Translations under genes and position numbers: made by a program
NCBI GenBank assembly: GCA_039704465.1
Contig: JASFAU010000006.1
Coordinates: forward strand, 1,054,001 to 1,118,000
Source: Plasmodiophora brassicae
Taxonomy: Eukaryota > Endomyxa > Phytomyxea > Plasmodiophorida > Plasmodiophoridae
DNA length: 64,000 bases
Direction: 5' to 3'
Shown here: positions 61,892-64,000 of the stretch, one piece after another
Layout: every line of letters starts with the position of its first letter
How positions within the stretch are numbered: position 1 is the stretch's first letter
The notes under the pieces: model-generated
Databases searched by the model: none
Told to the model about the DNA's origin: nothing
What the model saw: only the letters and a program-made list of their open reading frames with translations

Positions 61892-62107
61892 ATGCCGTCG
61901 CTAATCCAGGCCGTGATCGCCAGCGAGGACCAGCTGAAGATCGTGAACGACGTCCTGGACCAGGGCGGGTACGACAAGGTCGCCATGGCCGACGTCGAGG
62001 CAGACCACCACCTCGCGCTGCACTTCAAGACGAAACAGGAGGCGGCCGTCGTCCGCAACGCCCTGCTCAAGCACCAGATCGCGTGCAGCCACCAGCACGC
62101 CGAGTAG
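61892..62107 (+). CDS. Small hypothetical protein, 71 aa
   Basis: ATG 61892 to TAG 62105-62107, single exon. It reads as a compact alpha/beta protein (IQAVIASEDQLKIVNDVLDQ, then KVAMADVEADHHLALHFKTK and EAAVVRNALLKHQIACSH), with alternating hydrophobic residues typical of a folded domain and a His/Cys-containing end. No signal peptide or membrane segment. I do not recognise the family. Position between HEL2 and an orphan 7-TM gene, all on the plus strand, gives no clear hint. Confidence 0.6.
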   Translation: MPSLIQAVIASEDQLKIVNDVLDQGGYDKVAMADVEADHHLALHFKTKQEAAVVRNALLKHQIACSHQHAE

Positions 62108-62292
62108 GCGAAACACCCACGCGTCAGTAAACGGACCGGGCCCTGCGTCGAACCGTCGCTCGCGCTATTTGCGGTGCAGCCCGAGTCGCGCAGTCCCGGG
62201 CGCACGTAGTGCAGGCTGCAGCAGACGAGCGGCAGCGCCGACAGCGACGACGTGGTGAACGGGACGTGCAAAAAACGAATGCAAACGTGGAC

Positions 62293-63231
62293 ATGTCGTT
62301 TTCATCGTGGCTCTGGCTGCCGGCGTTGCCGCTGGCGCTGGCGGCCTGTGCCGGCGTCGCCGTCCTGGTCGAGCAGGCGGGCCTGTCGGGGGCGGGCGGG
62401 GCGCGACGTCGCATCCGGACCGCCGCGTCCGTCGTGCCCGTCGTCGGCGAGACGCTGTCGATGGCGCTGCTGGCCTGGGCCGTCGTCGACGGCGTGCTGT
62501 CGTGGAACGTGATCCCGTGGCGGTTGCAGTCGTTCCTGCTGTTCGGGCTGCAGGGCGTCGGCCTGACGTCCACCATGGTCGTCCACCGCCTGCGCAACTC
62601 CTGCCAGAGGCAGCAGGACGCCGTCCGCCTCCTGCAGTCGGCCGTCGGCCACGACCCGAAACGACGGCCCCTCCTCGACGATTCGTCGTCGGATGGCCTC
62701 CAACCGGCGCCGTCCTGGACCTGCCTGCGATCCTGGATGCGGCAATTTGTCGGCGTCGTCGCCTTCCTCCCGATCGTGTTCGACGCTGTCGTCGTCGTCG
62801 TCCTGGCGGTCGCGCCCAGGCTCGTCCGCATCTACTTGCCGATCGTCGCCGCCTGTTTCGCCGCCCTGCGCGCCCTGTTCGCCGTGCACATCGCGTACCG
62901 CGCCGTCGCCACGAAACGCGCGCTGTCGGGCGCCATGAGCGAAAGCCTGGGCACGCACGCGCCGCTGTTCCTGCGCCTCAACACGCTCCTACTCGTCTCC
63001 TCCGTCTGCACCATCGCCTACGTGGCCGCCCTGCCCGGCGTCATCGTCGCCCTGGCCGCGCTTCTGCTATCGCCTGCCAACGCGCTCGCGTTCATCGTGT
63101 CGTACTGGTTCCTGGGCGTGGCCGCCCTCGCCGGGAACAGCCTCGCCATAATCGCCCTGCTGAGGACCACTACGACGATCGCGAACCAGACCAGCGACGA
63201 CGACGACGTCGATGTGGCGACGAGCAAATAG
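62293..63231 (+). CDS. Orphan seven-transmembrane protein, 312 aa
   Basis: Single exon, ATG 62293; the upstream open part begins with GTG and is basic, so it is left out. Seven hydrophobic segments are visible: about 6-28 (WLPALPLALAACAGVAVLVE), 46-66 (VVGETLSMALLAWAVVDGVL), 75-97 (SFLLFGLQGVGLTSTMVV), 150-172 (IVFDAVVVVVLAVAP), 177-200 (YLPIVAACFAALRALFAVHI), 224-258 (a double-length stretch that may be two helices), and 264-290 (FIVSYWFLGVAALAGNSLAI). The C-terminus is acidic (SDDDDVDVATSK). The layout suits a receptor or transporter, but no GPCR hallmark (DRY, NPxxY) is found. The gene is markedly GC-rich with strong use of C- or G-ending codons. Confidence 0.65.
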   Translation: MSFSSWLWLPALPLALAACAGVAVLVEQAGLSGAGGARRRIRTAASVVPVVGETLSMALLAWAVVDGVLSWNVIPWRLQSFLLFGLQGVGLTSTMVVHRLRNSCQRQQDAVRLLQSAVGHDPKRRPLLDDSSSDGLQPAPSWTCLRSWMRQFVGVVAFLPIVFDAVVVVVLAVAPRLVRIYLPIVAACFAALRALFAVHIAYRAVATKRALSGAMSESLGTHAPLFLRLNTLLLVSSVCTIAYVAALPGVIVALAALLLSPANALAFIVSYWFLGVAALAGNSLAIIALLRTTTTIANQTSDDDDVDVATSK

Positions 63232-63301
63232 ACTTATATATAATATTCACCTCTGTAGGTCCACGACTGCCCTAATACGATGGAGCAACAACAACAGGCG
63301 C

Positions 63302-64000
63302 TTAACGGAACGCGTCATCGTCGTCGTTGTCGTTGTCGTCGCCGCCGTGCAATTCCAGCGAGTGGGCGCGCTTCATGTGCTTGTTGAAGTTGCTGGAGCT
63401 GGAGAACCCGCGCTGGCACAGGCCGCAGTGCTGGACGGGGGCGCCGTCGTTGTGTGCCGTCTGCAGGTGGACGCGCAGCGCGTTCGCCGTCGTGAACGTC
63501 GTCGCGCAGGCGACGCACACGAATAGGTTATGGGCGTTCGTGTGGATGCGCTCGTGCTCTTTGAGGCTGCCGGCCGTCGTCATGGCCTTGTCGCAGAACC
63601 GGCAGGCGTACGGCTTCTCGCCGGTGTGCGAGCGCGTGTGCACGCGCAGGTTCTCGGCCGTGAAGAACGCCTTGTCGCAGAGCGTGCACTGGAATTGACG
63701 CTGCCCGTAATGCAGGCGCAGGTGCTTCTTCAGGGCGTCCGTCGTCGTGAACGACTTGTGGCATTCGCCGCACGTGTACGGGCGCCCTTCCATGTGCGTC
63801 ATCTCGTGGCGCGTCAGGTGGCTCTGCCGCTTGAACGCCTTGCCGCAGGTGGCGCAGCCGAACGGGCGCTCGCCCGTATGGGTGCGAATATGCCGCTCCA
63901 GGTGGCTGTTGCATTTGAACGAGATGCTGCAGTTGTCGAACGGGCAGACGAAGACATTTCGGGCAGGCGGCGCTCCTCTCCGTCTGACGGCGGCTGGCGA
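63302..64000 (-). CDS. C2H2 zinc-finger protein, seven fingers, 5' part beyond window
   Basis: The minus-strand frame is open from the window edge (64000) to TAA 63302-63304. Seven tandem C2H2 fingers are visible, beginning with CPFDNCSISFKCNSHLERH, CATCGKAFKRQSHLTRH, CGECHKSFTTTDALKKH, CTLCDKAFFTAENLRVH and CRFCDKAMTTAGSLKEH. Two C-terminal fingers with a longer His spacing follow (LQTAH and MKRAH). Linkers of the TGE-[RK]-P type (HTGERPF, HTGEKPY) join fingers 1-2 and 4-5, typical of DNA-binding arrays. The tail is acidic (DDNDNDDDDAFR). It is probably a sequence-specific DNA-binding regulator. The true start and any N-terminal effector domain lie outside the window. Confidence 0.88.
   Translation of the reverse strand, partial: SPAAVRRRGAPPARNVFVCPFDNCSISFKCNSHLERHIRTHTGERPFGCATCGKAFKRQSHLTRHEMTHMEGRPYTCGECHKSFTTTDALKKHLRLHYGQRQFQCTLCDKAFFTAENLRVHTRSHTGEKPYACRFCDKAMTTAGSLKEHERIHTNAHNLFVCVACATTFTTANALRVHLQTAHNDGAPVQHCGLCQRGFSSSSNFNKHMKRAHSLELHGGDDNDNDDDDAFR

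Noticed and set aside
62307..63275. Plus-strand ORF of 322 codons, Arg/Pro-rich
   Set aside because: It is an out-of-frame shadow of the 7-TM gene in very GC-rich sequence, and the 7-TM frame has coherent membrane helices.

Overview
This window is nuclear DNA of a compact eukaryotic microbe. Coding regions are broken by short GT-AG introns, mostly 49-61 nt, and the genes encode only eukaryotic machinery (ATM, PIKfyve/Fab1, COG5, SMN, Hel2/ZNF598, CEP76). Genes are dense, roughly one per 1.5 kb outside ATM, lie on both strands, and are often head to head with 240-440 bp between start codons. CEP76, a CFAP157-like protein and a RIIa-domain protein imply basal bodies or flagella at some life stage. 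COQ3 and a complex I ESSS-type subunit imply aerobic mitochondria. Several proteins carry signal peptides and look exported: a RhoGAP, an ankyrin-repeat protein, a B-type lectin, a Cys-rich peptide, a coiled-coil protein, and a membrane-anchored double alginate lyase-like enzyme. Together this would fit a zoosporic parasitic or osmotrophic protist such as a phytomyxid or another rhizarian/stramenopile, but the lineage is an inference.

Layout. 0-12.2 kb: a small RIIAD1-like gene (-), then one very large intron-rich ATM/Tel1 kinase gene (+). 12.5-13.4 kb: a small unknown gene and a 51-residue secreted Cys peptide. 13.5-20.9 kb: two complete tandem alanyl-tRNA synthetase genes (-). 21.4-25.3 kb: small unknown genes, an ESSS-like complex I subunit and a secreted lectin. 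25.4-31.4 kb: FAB1 (-) and GPC1 (+) head to head. 32.2-35.5 kb: COG5 (-). 35.7-36.4 kb: three identical tRNA-Asn(GTT) genes. 36.8-42.5 kb: a variable-looking stretch with the secreted RhoGAP, a secreted coiled-coil protein, a 379-bp inverted repeat and the secreted ankyrin protein. 42.9-54.5 kb: housekeeping genes (WW-RING ligase, CEP76, acylaminoacyl-peptidase, CDP-DAG synthase, COQ3, Alba-like, CFAP157, SMN). 54.8-64 kb: a multi-pass receptor-like gene with a broken neighbour, the double PL7 lyase, HEL2/ZNF598, an orphan 7-TM protein and a C2H2 zinc-finger gene cut by the window edge.

Functional themes. Three lipid enzymes occur within 25 kb (Fab1, GPC acyltransferase, CDP-DAG synthase). 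Translation and its quality control are represented by two AlaRS genes, tRNA-Asn and Hel2. A possible secretome is concentrated at 36-42 kb plus the lyase at 57-59 kb. Gene models come from reading splice sites by eye. Spans and family assignments are firmer than individual exon borders, and start codons were checked as real ATGs for the genes listed.
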